Source: Mauremys mutica
Taxonomy: Eukaryota; Chordata; Testudines; Geoemydidae
Assembly: GCF_020497125.1 (NCBI RefSeq)
Contig: NC_059084.1
Span: 9,203,501 to 9,267,500 of the forward strand
Reading direction: 5' to 3'
DNA length: 64,000 bases
Position numbers and translations under genes: made by a program. This document shows, piece after piece, positions 46,551 through 58,852 of the stretch. How positions within the stretch are numbered: the stretch's first letter is position 1; each line of letters opens with the position of its first letter. The notes beneath the pieces are model-generated. The model saw only the letters and a list, made by a program, of their open reading frames with translations. It was not told the origin of the DNA and made no database searches.

Positions 46551-47196
46551 TAAGGTTAAGATTCTATCACAGGTATTTTTAGTAAAAGTCAGGGACAGGT
46601 CATGGGAAATAAACAAAAGTTCACAGAAGCCCATGACCTGTCCCTGACTCATACTAAAAATAGCCTGGGGACTGGGGGTGGGGAGACAAATAGAGTGCTG
46701 CTGGGGGCTTGCAGCTGCTCCAACCCTGTTGCAGGGGCTGACCACTGCTGCTCCAGCCTCAGGAGTACTGGCCCAACCCTGGTCACTGCTCTGTCGGGCC
46801 CAGGAGCTGCTACTCTGTCAGACCCAGGGCAGGCCATTGGCTGCTGTTCCGGTGGCCTTGGGGCCACTGCTCTGTCAGCCCCAGGGCTGACCACTGGTTA
46901 GCTGTTCTGGCAGGCCTGGGGCTGGCTACCAGCCGTTGCACCGGTGGCCTGGGGATTGCTGCTCTGTCAGCCCCAGGGCTGACCACTGGTTAGCTGTTCT
47001 TGCAGGCCCGGGGCTGGCTACCAGCCATTGCACCGATGGCCTGGGGTTTACTGCTTTTGCTCTGGAAGTACTGGGGCTGACTCCCTGCAGCTGATCCAAC
47101 CCCAACCACGGCTCCAGCCCCAGGGGTACTCACCCAACCCCAGCCACTGCTTCAGCCCATGGAATCTGGGACCTCCGTGACAGATTCGTATCCTTA
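46551..47196. mobile_element. 646-bp hAT-like element with strong hairpin
   Basis: The ends 'taaggttaagattctatcac' and, reversed, 'taaggatacgaatctgtcac' match at 16 of 20. The flanks 'cttattgt' (46543-46550) and 'ctgattgt' (47197-47204) form an 8-bp duplication with one change. Just inside the left end lies a 33-bp hairpin (46574-46606 with 46630-46662) with two mismatches and a 23-nt loop. The rest is GC-rich. The 8-bp duplication points to hAT, though the TAAGG start is not the usual CAGNG. Open frames here are by-products of the repeats. Confidence 0.75.
46869..47052 (+). repeat. 92-bp tandem repeat, two copies
   Basis: 'gctctgtcagccccagggct' recurs at 46869 and 46961, and the following 'gaccactggttagctgttct' and 'ggctggctaccagcc' repeat at the same 92-bp spacing. 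The copies differ at only a few places. It lies inside the hAT-like element. Confidence 0.8.
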
Positions 47197-47419
47197 CTGA
47201 TTGTCTAACAAGGAGTCCTTCGGTGACAGGGATATCACTGAAATGACAGGGCATAGGACCACATATATCAGTGTGAAGGCAGCTCAACAAAATCATACTC
47301 CTGCTGTAACAAGGAGTCGGTTTCAGTAATACACATGGGCATTGGCACTCCCTAAGTGTCTACTGCAGCATGTGATAGACATTGCACAATTGCTGCCAGA
47401 ACACCCTTTACAAAACTTA
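47197..47419. other. Short non-coding gap
   Basis: It lies between the hAT-like element and the CR1 tail. Nothing recognised. Confidence 0.5.
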
Positions 47420-47572
47420 GATTCATAGATTCCAAGGTCAGAAGGGACCACTGCGGTCATCTAGTTTGACCTCCTGTATGACACAGGCCAGAGAACTTCC
47501 CCAAATAACTCCTAGAGTAGAGCTTTTAGGAAAACACCTAATGTTGATTTAAAAATTGCCATTGATGAACTG
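47420..47572 (-). mobile_element. CR1 LINE, 3' tail
   Basis: The plus strand reads 'gattcatagattccaaggtc', 'agaagggaccactgcggtca', 'tctagtttgacctcctgtat', 'gacacaggccagagaacttc' and then 'tgatttaaaaattgcc', the reverse complement of a CR1 3' end. No coding sequence remains. Confidence 0.85.
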
Positions 47573-50117
47573 TGTCACATCCCAAGATGGCTTAGGCACT
47601 GTGCCACATTTCTCAATCATGTGTCATGGAGGGTCTTATTGTGGTCCAGTCACACTCATACAAATTAGTGCCCAATGGCAACGGTCAGTTTTGGACATCA
47701 CCTTGTAATCCACCCTAGCTGGTGTGGCAAGATCCCATGTGCCAGTGCCAACCAGTGTATGATATACTTTACTGCGGTGTTAGCCTGCTTTAAATTGAAA
47801 CATGAGGTTTCAGGAAAGATAGAAGCTTAAGAATATCCTCTCTCCCCTCAAAGGACAATCATCAACACCATCTGCCCCACCCCTTGGAAGTAGTAGCAAA
47901 TTCCTTTCTGGTAGCGGCTGACTGCAGAAGAATCTAAACACTTTAAAATATTCATTTTCTTCACTTTCAATGAGGATTATAATAGTTAAATTGGTTTGGC
48001 TTTTAAATTGGTTTGTTTTTACACCTCTAGCTCCCTTAACTGGTCCTTATCCAACTGATAAAAGTTGGCAATGTCTTCGATAAATAGATTGAAAAACACT
48101 ATATTTAATCATCATAGTGTAAATGGGAGATGTGTCATCATAGCCTGAGTTTTGCCCAGATGCTAGTACAAATACATAAAATAAAGTGGTAGCAATGTGA
48201 ACATATAGTCCAACATATGGCAGCTTGTTCAAAACTGCCTGTCATCAGCTTCCAATGAAATAATCCCACCACATGATATATTTTTCAGGAGAAGTATGTT
48301 AAATGCATGGTCACGACACACATTTGTCAAAACAAGGAAACATTTTGTCTGGATTACAGCAAGGAAATAACTTGCTGAAGCACCATCTGAAGCAGAAGGT
48401 TCCAGCTCACTGAAACTACTGTACATTCATTAGATGCATGAACAACTCCCGGAACAACAAAAATTAGCGCATGACTATACAGGCAAATATAAAACAGATT
48501 TTGTACTTCCATTCACTGGAACCTGAGAGTGTCTTTTCAAAATTGTCTCTTGGGAATTTGGCACCAATGATGCATCTTTAAGTCAGTACTTCAAGATACC
48601 AGGTATCTTACAGGAGCAAACATCAACTTCATGCTGGAAAACAAAGAAGAAGCTGTTGTCAGGGCAATATCAGAATGCATATCATGCATAAACTCCATAA
48701 CAAGTGAAAAGTAGGACAGAGATAAAGATTAATTCCCATATTAAAAGAGATGGACCAATCTCCTATATCTTCTGTCCACATTGAGAGTAATAATAGTTGG
48801 ATGAATTTGGTCCCTTGCAAGCATTCAATTTGTGGCATTCTTTTGAATTATTTCTGCTATAGAACGTGAAAGGAGCTTCCTGGAGAAAGAGATATTGTAA
48901 TACTGAATGACACTTTATATTTTTGGCACACAACTGGCACTTAGTTATTTTAAGTTATCGCATTACAGCATGTAATGGCAGAATGAGCCAAGATGATAAA
49001 ACACCAGCTTCCAGTTACAAATTTGCAGACCTATTCTGTACATCTATTTTTAGGTATTAGAATTGTTATCAGCTCTTATACCATTACTAGGAGAAATAAC
49101 ATGACAGACCAACAATTCAGTGAAAAGACTTATACTAGCGTGTCATGCTCTGACTGTCAAAATCAGCCAGTTTGTTGGTATTCAAATGACTGGCAAACTG
49201 AATGGCCTGAATGCAACTCAAAAAGGAAAAAATGAAACCACATATCCTTAGTAACCAGAAGAAAGTCACTGGAAAGAAGATTTTGTAAGGAAACTAAGAT
49301 AGACCATGTCATCTACTGCTCATTCACTTCTTCCACTCTGAAGTGGACACTTTACATACATAATCTTAGTTCATTTCACAGCAGACTATATTGATATCAT
49401 GTACACTTATGCTGAATGTAGAATAACTATAAGTTATTAACAATGAGTCAGCAACAGGAAAGAAATAATCATTGTATGTTAAATCATGACCATGAGGCAA
49501 AACCGCTTTACTCTTCTAAAAAGCAAGTAGTGGTTAGCTGTGCCAATGACGCTCATACAACTGAGTTTAATTTTCAGGCCCCGGATGCAAATTTGCTCCC
49601 GTGCATGTACACATCCAGATACCTCTGTGCAAATTCCTATTTCTTTACACACAGTTAGTTAGGTGAGCATTAGTCATGTGTGGGCACAGACTGGGGGACT
49701 TGCATGCACACATCTGGACATGCACGCACAAAATAGGTGGATATTTGCAGATGATGGGGAGGGGTTGAAAAATCAGGTCCTATATGTCACTTTCTTAAAA
49801 AACTATAATCTGGTAATTGATTCTTACTAAGAGACAACTTTTCCTATATGTTACTCTGCAGTGAGCACAGTGGCGATTGAATGGGAAAGAAGTATGTTGA
49901 CATCAGTGGGAGATGTGTAAATTTATCTGCAAGTATGAGGAAGCCTATGACTCAGCTGGACCACAAACGTTAAAAGCAGAAGAACCCTTGAGAAACAAAG
50001 GTCTCTTCCTATCCAAATATCCATCACACCCAAACAATGGAAGCAAACAACCCCGTCTCCATAGAAAATACCAGATTTTCAAATAGATCCTTATATGCAC
50101 CCTCGCTTACTACAGTA
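47573..50117. other. Non-coding, nothing recognised
   Basis: 2.5 kb with no supported gene. A weak 'aaaatcaggtccta' end near 49770 may be a scrap of the foldback family. Confidence 0.45.
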
Positions 50118-50585
50118 TTTGAGCACCTCATAACCTTTACTGTATTCATCCTCACAACACCCATGTGAGGTAGGGCAGTGCTATTATTCCCATTTTACAG
50201 ATGGTGAACTAAGGCACCATGGCTATGTCTACACTGCAATTAAACATCCGTTGGTGGCCTGTGTCAGCTGGTGTGGGCTCATGGGGCTCAGTCTACAGGG
50301 CTGTTTAACTGAGGTGTAGACGTTTGGACTTGGGGTGGAGCCCGGGATTCAGGAGAGCCTGGGCTCCCTCCCAAGCCCAAATATCTTCACTTCAATTAAA
50401 CAGCCCTGTAGACTAGGCTAGCTGACACAGGCCAGCCACAGGTGTTTACTTGCAGTGTCAACATGCCCAGAGAGACCGAGTGACTTGTCCAAGGTGACAC
50501 AAAAAGCTTGTTGCAGAGCAGGGAATTGAATCGTCTTCTCCTAAGTCCCAAGCTAATGCCTTAACCACTAGACCACCCTTCTTTT
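50118..50585 (-). mobile_element. MIR-type SINE interrupted by a foldback element
   Basis: The left half (to 50220) reads 'catcctcacaacacccatgt', 'gaggtagggcagtgctatta' and 'ttcccattttacagatggtg', and the right half (from 50469) 'gagtgacttgtccaaggtga', 'cagggaattgaatcg' and 'cttaaccactagacca'. Together they are one MIR on the minus strand, split at 'aaggcac' / 'agagaga' by the element at 50221-50468. Confidence 0.8.
50221..50468. mobile_element. Foldback miniature element inserted in a MIR
   Basis: 'agtctacagggctgttta' at 50290-50307 has a perfect inverted copy at 50397-50414. The outer ends are 'ggctatgtctacactgcaat' and, reversed, 'gggcatgttgacactgcaag'. The centre is a GC-rich 'gagcccgggat' / 'agcctgggctcc' palindrome. 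It is non-coding. I could not settle the target duplication. Confidence 0.8.
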
Positions 50586-53174
50586 CAAAATGTCAGCATT
50601 TCTTCTCTTCTTCAAGGAAGGGAATCATTAAGAGAGGAAAAAAGGAAGGAGGCATCAGAGTATCACAATGTACAGAAAAAGCAGAAGTGCAAGCATATAC
50701 AAATATCAGTGCAATACAATGCAGGAAAATAATATAAATGGCTTTTAATAAAGGCAACGCTCAATTACTCAACAGGTAGAGGGAGAAAAAATATTTTAAA
50801 TATTATATTAAAAGGGGAAAGCAGATTAGCCTTCTTTTATAAAAATAAATCAAACATCATTACTCATTCCCAAGGAGGAGGTTTGGAAGAAGTAAAGGAA
50901 TGTGGTGTGGTAAGCGCCTTTGTTGTATGTAAGCCTAGGAACAGGAAAGAACTAAAGACATCACATTGTCATTTGAAAAGGCTATTCTATTTTCTTCAGG
51001 ATCTAACACAGCACCCCACTACTGTAGTATCTCAGCATATTCAACTTTCCACTCCCAACCATGAGAAGCCTATGAAATATATATAGTTAGTTTTTATCCT
51101 TGTGCAAATGCTAACAGGTTAAGAAATTACTTTGTGGGAAAGTAAGGTTGCAGATGGGAATTCTGAACATGGACCTGGAACTGGTGAGGTTTGTGATCAA
51201 TCTTATTTCCTCCAGGAATGAATTCCACAGTCCTGATCCATGCACTATTTGAAGCCCCAGATTCACCCAGGTAGTTAAGCATATGCCAGACTTTAAGCAT
51301 ATGATTAGTCTCACTGAAACTTGAGCCTCGGTCCCCGCCCATGTCAGCTTTACTTTTGATGTTCAAAGTTCCATTATTGCCGAAGTGCGGTGCTCTCGGG
51401 TGTGGTCAAGGTACCACAGACTGAGGCAGTCATGTAGACATCCATGGTCCAGAGGACGGCTTTGGAAAGAAGGATTGACACGTGCCCCGTGGGAGCTAGT
51501 GGAGTGAGCAGCACTCTGAGGCGACATGCACATGGTAGTTTGTACTGCTGAGGAGATGAGCTTCCCACATTCAGCACCACTTCTTTTCCAAGATGGGCTC
51601 TATGTATGTGATCATTTCCAATCAGAATACTTGCACGCAACACACACTACTTGTAGACTATGTGTGCGCACCCGCTGTGTGTGCGGGGGTCTATTTTCTT
51701 GGTAAGTTATCCTGATGCGGATGCCACCTTGTCCCTTCAGGGGATACTTCCTGCAATGGTGTTGAAGCATGAGGAGCATAGAGAGCTGACGCTTAAAGTT
51801 TCCCCGCTTTGTACCATCTCTGGAGCTGTTAATCCCAGCTGTTGCGTGTATCTGTGGGATGGCTGGTACATGCCTTGAGGAAAATGTGAGCACTACAGAA
51901 ATTAGCAACTTGGCCAGTCTCCAAGTTTCCCCTCCAGCAAATATTTTCAGTTTGCTTCATTATTCTTCTGCAGCTATCTCCTCTGCTATAACTTAATTCA
52001 TGTGGAAGGGTTTAGGTTTGTCATTGTGTTAGATGACTAAAATTAAAAACTTTTGCAGCTAATGATGTTTTCACCATTGTGTGTTAACCAAACACACTCT
52101 GTGGCTGAATGTCAAGGGTGGGGGCGGAGAAACACATGTACCTGTTTTCTCTTGCTTCAGAAAAGAAAAAAACTGGAAGCACTTTTCTTCCCTCTGAATT
52201 TATGAAAAGAACATAAAATCCCACAGGAACTAAGGGAATCATTACTACTTAGCTAGGAGCTTACATTGGTAAACTGGGTGAAATCTTTTTTCTTATCGGG
52301 TTTTAATTTAGATGTTAAACCAGCTTGCAATGCATTTTGGATTCTCCAAATGTACATTTAAAATGGGTATGACATAGGGAAAAAATCTGCATGTAAGGCT
52401 TCATTGTTTGAAGAAGATTTTTTTTCCAAGCGGTATTCAGAATAGGTGTACCCATGAGAGAAACTGTGTTCATCATCTAAATGACTGTAATTAATTGGTG
52501 GGGCGGGGAATAACTGAAGGCGATTACTAGGAAACACATGGGAAGTGAGATAGACTATTACCTTGTGTTCCAAGTGGAGAAAGTATTACATTTCCCTGTC
52601 CAAATAACCTTAGTTAATATACATTGATCAATCATTGCTTCACATATATGCACTATTTATCAGTTTATCAACCCCTCGGACTTTAGTCCCAACAATTCTG
52701 ACATGTTCTCGATAAATATTATAATAGAGAAAGGACAAAAAGAAAATGGGGAGATCCATCTTTCAATGACTACTACCATCTTAGCAGATCAATTCATGTC
52801 ATAATGTCCTTATCATTCTGGAAACAGAAATCCTATTATGGCAATCAAGCTCTAGTATTTTAGTTGTTAATTTAGATCAGTCATGACAGACCCAGGATAT
52901 TTCAGGTTGCTGCAGGAAATAAGAATACAAAATTTGGCTGGAGTAATTGTTAAATTCATTTTCTTTCAGGAAAGCACCGTTACTGTGTTTTGTATTTGGC
53001 TGCATTACTGCCGCAACATCTTTGGCATGGGGCAGAACTGTCATGTCAGATAAACTCCAGCCGTCCTTTGCACCTGTCATTTGCTTCATCTTCAAGTGTG
53101 TGTGTGTTTGTGAAGGTGGTGGTGAGGGGTGAGGCACAGAGGGAGACAAAGGAAGGAGGAACTAGGTAGAATAG
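50586..53174. other. Non-coding, with a GT patch
   Basis: There is no supported gene. A short GT repeat lies at 53096-53112. The part 51370-51900 has somewhat higher GC and open frames on both strands, but no recognised family. Confidence 0.4.
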
Positions 53175-53930
53175 CAGGGCTGGCCTTACCATGAGGTGAA
53201 CTGAGGCGGCTGCCTCAGGTGCCAGACTGGTGGGGGGGTGCCACTAGGACCCAGAGTGTAGAAAATTGTGTCTGCTGCTGGTGCATATGTATTCTCTCTG
53301 CTCTAGATGCATAGAGATGGTGGAGTGCTGTGCTGGGGGCAGAGAGGCTTCCCCATACCAGCACTGTGCGGGGCTTGGGCACATGCCCGGCTCCGCTCCT
53401 CCTGGCCAGCGCCCCGGGCCAGAGAGTCGTGGGCTTTCCTAGGGCGCCGGCCCAACCAGAGGCAGTGGGGGAAGGAAGCAGCCTGCCAGCCAGGCTGTTG
53501 GCAAGCTGAGTGCTCTGACCAGGGGCTAGTTCTCTGCACAGCGCTGGGAATGGGACATGCCCCGCCAGGGGAGATATGGAGGAGCAGCAGAGCTTGGGGG
53601 GGGGGGATGATGAAGGGGCAAAGCAGGGAGAGGACAGCGAGAGGAGGAACACATAAGAGGCACATGGGTGGGCAGCAGAGGCAACATGTAACTGGTCACC
53701 GCCTCCTCAACCACCGCAGCTTGCAGCGTGCAGCCAGAACCAGGACCCTGCTGGTTGAGAGCTGGCAGGCAGCCGGGGCTCTGCTGATGGGTCAGCAGGA
53801 AGAACAGCTGTCCCACGTGCTGCATCTTCACCCCGCCACTAGCCTTGCACACCCACCTCTGCATCGGCCACTGGACACCCCCCCCACACACACTCACGCT
53901 GGATGGCTGGCAAGCAGAGATCCAGCCAGT
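53175..53930. repeat. GC-rich block starting with a hAT-like end
   Basis: It begins 'cagggctggccttaccatga', then 'ggtgaactgaggcggctgcc' and 'tcaggtgccagactgg', like the left end of a hAT-type element. No matching right end was found, so it is cut short or diverged. The block is GC-rich with an 11-G run near 53580 and carries a 239-codon open frame that I reject as a gene. Confidence 0.45.
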
Positions 53931-54539
53931 AGCAAGACCTGCCTTACTGATGAGGTGGGAGACAGAAAATACAGGGTAATTTGCCTGTTCCTAAGAAAAA
54001 GTTGGGACACCTGCAGGAGGACTTGAATACGGCACTGTCCTTTTAAAAATGGGTCCCCCAAACTAAGGGAAAGAGAAAAAGGAAATAGGGCATCAATAGG
54101 AGGCTTGAGTGAGACTTGTCATTTGCTCTTTGATGAGCATATGCACTCTGATGAGAATGTGCATTTGATTTACATATACTTATAAATGTCCTCAAATGTA
54201 CAGGCTCTTTTAAGGTGAGCCTGTATGACAGCTGGCTTGCTGTCATTTAGCACTGGAAAGAGTCCCCCCTTGAGTAATGACATCAAGGCATGCATGATAG
54301 AATCCACCTGATGTCATCAAGCATGACCTTCCGCCATGGGGCTAAAAATGGTGGGAGTCTATTCAGAGAGAAGGGCAGAGTACATTTCAGGAGCAGACCT
54401 AGTTGTCTCCTGAATCAGGACAGATCCCCCTTGGGCACATGCACTTTGTGGAAAACAAAATCCTCAACTTTTTACATCCATAAATATTGTGGGTTAATTA
54501 ACGTAAAATAAATGCAGTATCTTCCACTGTTGTTTGCAG
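53931..54539. other. Non-coding, nothing recognised
   Basis: Ordinary composition, with no gene or repeat supported. Confidence 0.5.
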
Positions 54540-55380
54540 TGTTGTAACTGTGTTGGTCCCAGGATATTAGGGAGACAAGGTGGGTGAAGTAACATATTTT
54601 ATTGAACCAACTTCTTTTGGTGAGAGAGACAAGCTTTCATGCTTACAGAGAGCTCTTCTTCAGGTCTGGGAAAGGTAATCAGAGTGTCACAGCTAAATAC
54701 AAGATGGAACAGATAAGGAGTTAACACATCCTGCAAGAGACCATTCAAGGCAAACGCGGCAGTTAACACCTCTGTGGTTGTAGAATAAAGGAGGGTGTGT
54801 AAATTACAGATTGCTGTACTGAGCCATATTGCCAGTGCTTTTATTAAATCCATTGTTTTTGGTGTCTAGGGGAGTTATGAATTTAAATTCCTACACTCTT
54901 CTTTTGAAGGTGTGGTGCAGGTTTCCTTTGAAAATGAGCAGGGAGAAGTCGGATGTGGAGTAATTGTTCTGTGAAAAGTGCTCACCCTTGGACAACATGG
55001 TGTTTTTGTCTTTTATCATTTATTCTGTGTGTTCATCCGAGAGCTTAGTGATTGTCTCGTTTCACCCACATAAATTGTTATTGGGGCATTTAGTGCACTG
55101 GATGAGGTGCACCACATGCTGTGTTAAGCATGTGTAGGACCCACAGATCTTGAAAGGTTTGTTGTAGAGGGTGTTGATCATGTCTGCAGGTTTTGCCTCT
55201 GTTGTTATGGCAGGGCGGGTGCCATTTTGAGTTGGTGTGTCCTGGTCTGTGAGCTTGCTTCTAATGATGAGTTTGGTGAGGTTGTGGGGTTGTTTGAAGG
55301 GCAGAAGAGAAGGGTCAGGAAAGAATTGGACCTGTACTAACTGAAAATGTGGGATTAGAATGTGATTTGAGACGGTCTCA
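54540..55380 (-). mobile_element. Penelope-like retroelement, GIY-YIG endonuclease remnant and tail
   Basis: The minus-strand frame ending at 55062 contains V-V-H-L-I-Q-C-T-K-C-P, and the adjoining frame at about 55040-55085 reads Y-V-G-E-T-R-Q-S-L followed by S-R-M-N. These are the two halves of a GIY-YIG nuclease as found at the C end of Penelope-like elements, now out of frame. Further on, H-F-x-x-x-N-Y-S-T-S-D and E-F-K-F-I fit the end of that domain. The tail holds 'cccagacctgaagaagagct' and 'ttcaataaaatatgtta', shared with 27958-28120. These elements use a reverse transcriptase related to telomerase; that part is missing here. Dead copy. Confidence 0.85.
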
Positions 55381-57088
55381 GCAAGGTATGCTGCATAAAT
55401 TACACTACCCATTGTACCTCAGACACTCAGCCCTGAGTGACAATTCCTCCTCCACTTTCTCCTTGTTTTCGGAAGGGGCAATTTGCTCCTGGCAGGGAAT
55501 TATGATACACACTGCTGCTGGTTTCGCTGCACTTGCCAGTGAATGGGAGGGGCCAAGGTAAGGCTTTACCCTTCCCAGACCAACTATCCTTGGGGGAGGA
55601 GTTAGCAAGCGTGCAGCACCTGCTTACTCCTGTGCACAGGGTTTAGGTAGCCTGAACAGGAGTTTATGGAGAGTTTCTTACTCATATAATCCAAGTGATA
55701 ATCTAACCCTAATGGATTTTTTCTAAAACCAGGATATTAACCCACTGTTAGTCCAGAAAAAAGTGTTTTACAAATGAGCTCTCACTCTCTAGTGAGTATG
55801 AAGAATTATTTTTCATTACTGTCTTTTCTTTACTTTTGGATAGCAGTGGGTATAATGTCCACACACAATCCAGTGCATCTCTATCACAGATAATGGAACG
55901 AGTAGCCCAAATGCTGTCATTTCTATGCACTTCTTATCACTGGTTCTGCAGCTGGTGTTTCTTTGAAAGTTTGCTCGCCTTTGTTCGAGTTTTTAAACCA
56001 GTGAACATTCTCTGCAGTCATATTTGGGTACTTTATAGTCTTCTTAATCTTGACAAATCCTTGGTCCATGATTTAATGCCCACAGATTCACCCCAGTTTT
56101 CAGAGGTTTAGAATATACTGCCATGTGGCATTTGGCCTCTTGGGAAATTTTAAATTCTCTCCTAGTCTTTAGATATGAGAAATATGTCCTGTACTCTCTA
56201 GTATATTCTTGTTGTTTAAACTGCATAGTCCTATAATGGAGATTTTCTTTTCCAAAGCCCAATATGAAAGATTATTTCTTGGAGAATAATCTGAACAATT
56301 AGGTCCGATATTTTTCTTTCAAAAAGGGGGTTCCTTTGCTTTTGGTTGATTTCTGAAAACTGAGGCCCAAGATTTTCAAACATTCAAATATACAATATTT
56401 AAAGCATGAGCCTGAATCTTTTCTGATTATGCCATCAATTGATCTTCCCCTCATACTTAATGAGATTGATATTGTAGGCTAACAGCCAGATTATCTGTGA
56501 AATTATGAACATGAGAATCATCATGTGTGTCTATGACACAGACATTTTATGTTGCGGCAAAAATGGATGTCCTTTTTATTGCAAAGGAAAGCAGTGCGTT
56601 GTCTTCCTATGAGATTTCTATTCCTTTTGACAGTACAGAGCAGGCTAATCTGTAGAAGAGGCAGTGACTACCTGCTATGGGCCATTCTGTGCAGTGTTGG
56701 GTCATGGTTTCCTATAGTTGCAAGAGCAGTCTCAATGAGCCGAATACTTTGTGGGCCCCCTGGGAATGAAGAGATGAATCTGGGATACCGACCATTCCTA
56801 GTCTGGGAGAGTTTAAGCAAGGCAGAGGAATGTACCACAACCACCCACATCTCACAACAATGACAATAAAACATTCCACTGCAGTATTTTTTTCATCTCT
56901 CCAAGTATGTCCGTGTTTATTTTTCAGTAGCTTCATAAAATCCAAGACTGTCTGAATCCTTTCATTTTGCATTTCACTAAAATATCCAGGTCAATTACTG
57001 AATGTTTAAGATAATTGTAGGACAGGTGCTGTGTTTCTATGGAATTCCATTAAAGCTCACTGCAGGTATGCTAAAACTTTGCAACTTT
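55381..57088. other. Non-coding, nothing recognised
   Basis: Open frames of 60-104 codons on both strands without family resemblance. No repeats named. Confidence 0.45.
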
Positions 57089-57389
57089 GGGTATGTCCAG
57101 ACTATCTGCCGAATCGGCGGATAGTGATCGATCTATCGGGGATCAATATATCGCGTCTCATATAGACGCAAAATATCAATCCCCCAACGCGCTCCCATCG
57201 ACTCCGGAACTTCACCAGGGCAAGCGGTGGAGGCGGAGTTGACGGGGGAGCTGCGGCCGTTGATCCCGTGCCTGAGGACGGGAGGTAAGTCGATCTAAGA
57301 TACGTCGACTTCAGCTACGGTAGTCTTGTAGCTGAAGTTGCGTATCTTACATCGCCCTCCACCGCCCCCCCCCCAGTGTAGACCAAACC
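57089..57389. mobile_element. CpG-rich foldback element
   Basis: The ends are 'gggtatgtccagact' and, reversed, 'ggtttggtctacact'. Two internal hairpins are clear: 'cggggatcaatatatcgcgt' (from about 57137) with its partner ending 'atatcaatccccc', and 57291-57318 with 57328-57354 around 'gatacgtcgacttcagctac'. The element is much richer in CpG than its flanks. It is non-coding and shares the 'GTCTACACT' terminus with 40285 and 50221. Confidence 0.8.
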
Positions 57390-57737
57390 TTTGTATAGTA
57401 AAATTATTTTTTAACTGATGTGTCAGTCACAGAAACGGACACAGTAAGCCAAGGAAAGGTTCCTTCAGCAAAAAAAAAGTTTTGCCAGCTCTGAGGATTT
57501 AAAGCACAACAGGTTTCCATAGCTCAGCACGGAGTCTGACCCTGACTGAGACACCCTTTACCACCCTTACAGAACATTGTGATTAGCTCTGTATTCTTGA
57601 TGCCATCCCTGAGATTCTGATTAGAAGGGTTTGCACCTCTCTGCCAGCAGAAAGATAGTCTTCTGGTTAAAACACCAAGGTCGGCTTCAGCAGATTAGGT
57701 GCGAACTCTGCAGTAAACCGAGGTGTGGGCCGCAACA
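57390..57737. other. Non-coding gap
   Basis: Nothing recognised apart from an A run near 57470. Confidence 0.5.
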
Positions 57738-57850
57738 GGCTATTGTCCCCTTTTGACAGATGGGCACCTGAGGCACAGAGAGAACTCTTCAAAGTCACAG
57801 AGGAAGTATGTGGCAGACCTTGGACCTGAACCCTAATCTGCTGAGGCCCC
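57738..57850 (-). mobile_element. MIR-type SINE fragment
   Basis: 'ttgtccccttttgacagatg', 'cacctgaggcacagagagaa' and 'aagtcacagaggaagtatgt' are the reverse complement of the MIR core. Confidence 0.7.
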
Positions 57851-58852
57851 AGGAGGGTATTTTTTTCTCGGATAAAGAGGTAATCTGAAAGGAAATTAAT
57901 TCTAACCAAGTAAGAGGCACAATAAAATAAAGTGAAGTCTCGGTGGGAAAGCGCAGCACACGTGTGTCTCTTCTGCACTAAACTGAACACAAGAGATATG
58001 GAGACAGCAAAGTTCTTAGAGATCTGCAGGCCCCGCACGCAGAATAAAAAGTTTTACCTGTTACATAGCTAAATAGCTACCTAGGGAACTCAGGACCCTG
58101 CAGAATTGGACTGGAGCTCTTTACATTAAAGGAGCATTGAAGAAACTGAACTGTTATGCGCTGTCATGGGCAATTGAATCCTGCCTACTGATATGTTAAC
58201 TTTATCCTTATTATCAAGCACCTTTGCCATCTGACTAGTGCTGCTTCCCAAGCTGCTTCGGTGCTGCCATCTCTAAGATGAATCTTTGGGCTCAGTAAAA
58301 GTCATTACATAAACTTAATATAGAAAAAGCCAATAAGTTTTCTTTCACAACTTTTCAAATATCCCCAGTTTAAGTTAAACTTCAAACTTCACAGGCTGCA
58401 AAGTGCCCCGGGCTTGCACAGCTACATCTGTGTCTATGGGAGGAAGCAATTGTTTCTTGAGAAAGGATAATGGAATCTTTAGTGACACAAAGGCAGCGAA
58501 TAGGAGTGGATTAGAATGCCCAACATGGAGCAGGAGCACTTTTACGTTTTTACAGCTTGCTCCTCAGGATGTTTCTCTTTCTGCACTGGTCTGAACAGCG
58601 TATGAACCACAGAAGTTGAAAAGAAAATATACAGACACTCTATAAATGGGGGAAAAAAATCCCTTGATGCAGCCTTTTACTTTCAGGTCTCCACCAAATT
58701 CAAACAATGAGCCAGCAAAGCATGTCAAAAGACAATTCTTGGGGCTTTTTCATGTACCATCCTTTCCACTAACAGAATTACAGTGATGGCAAGACTGGAT
58801 TGTGCACAGTTCTCCAAGGGAAATCCAGTCTCCTCTCTTTAAGATGTCAATA
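57851..58852. other. Non-coding, nothing recognised
   Basis: No gene or named repeat. Confidence 0.5.

Noticed and set aside
46602..46901. Open frames of 70-99 codons
   Set aside because: They fall within the 646-bp hAT-like element and its tandem repeat.
53307..54026. 239-codon plus-strand open frame, the longest in the window
   Set aside because: It lies in GC-rich repeat-like DNA with few stops by composition, has overlapping long frames on the other strand, and shows no recognisable domain.
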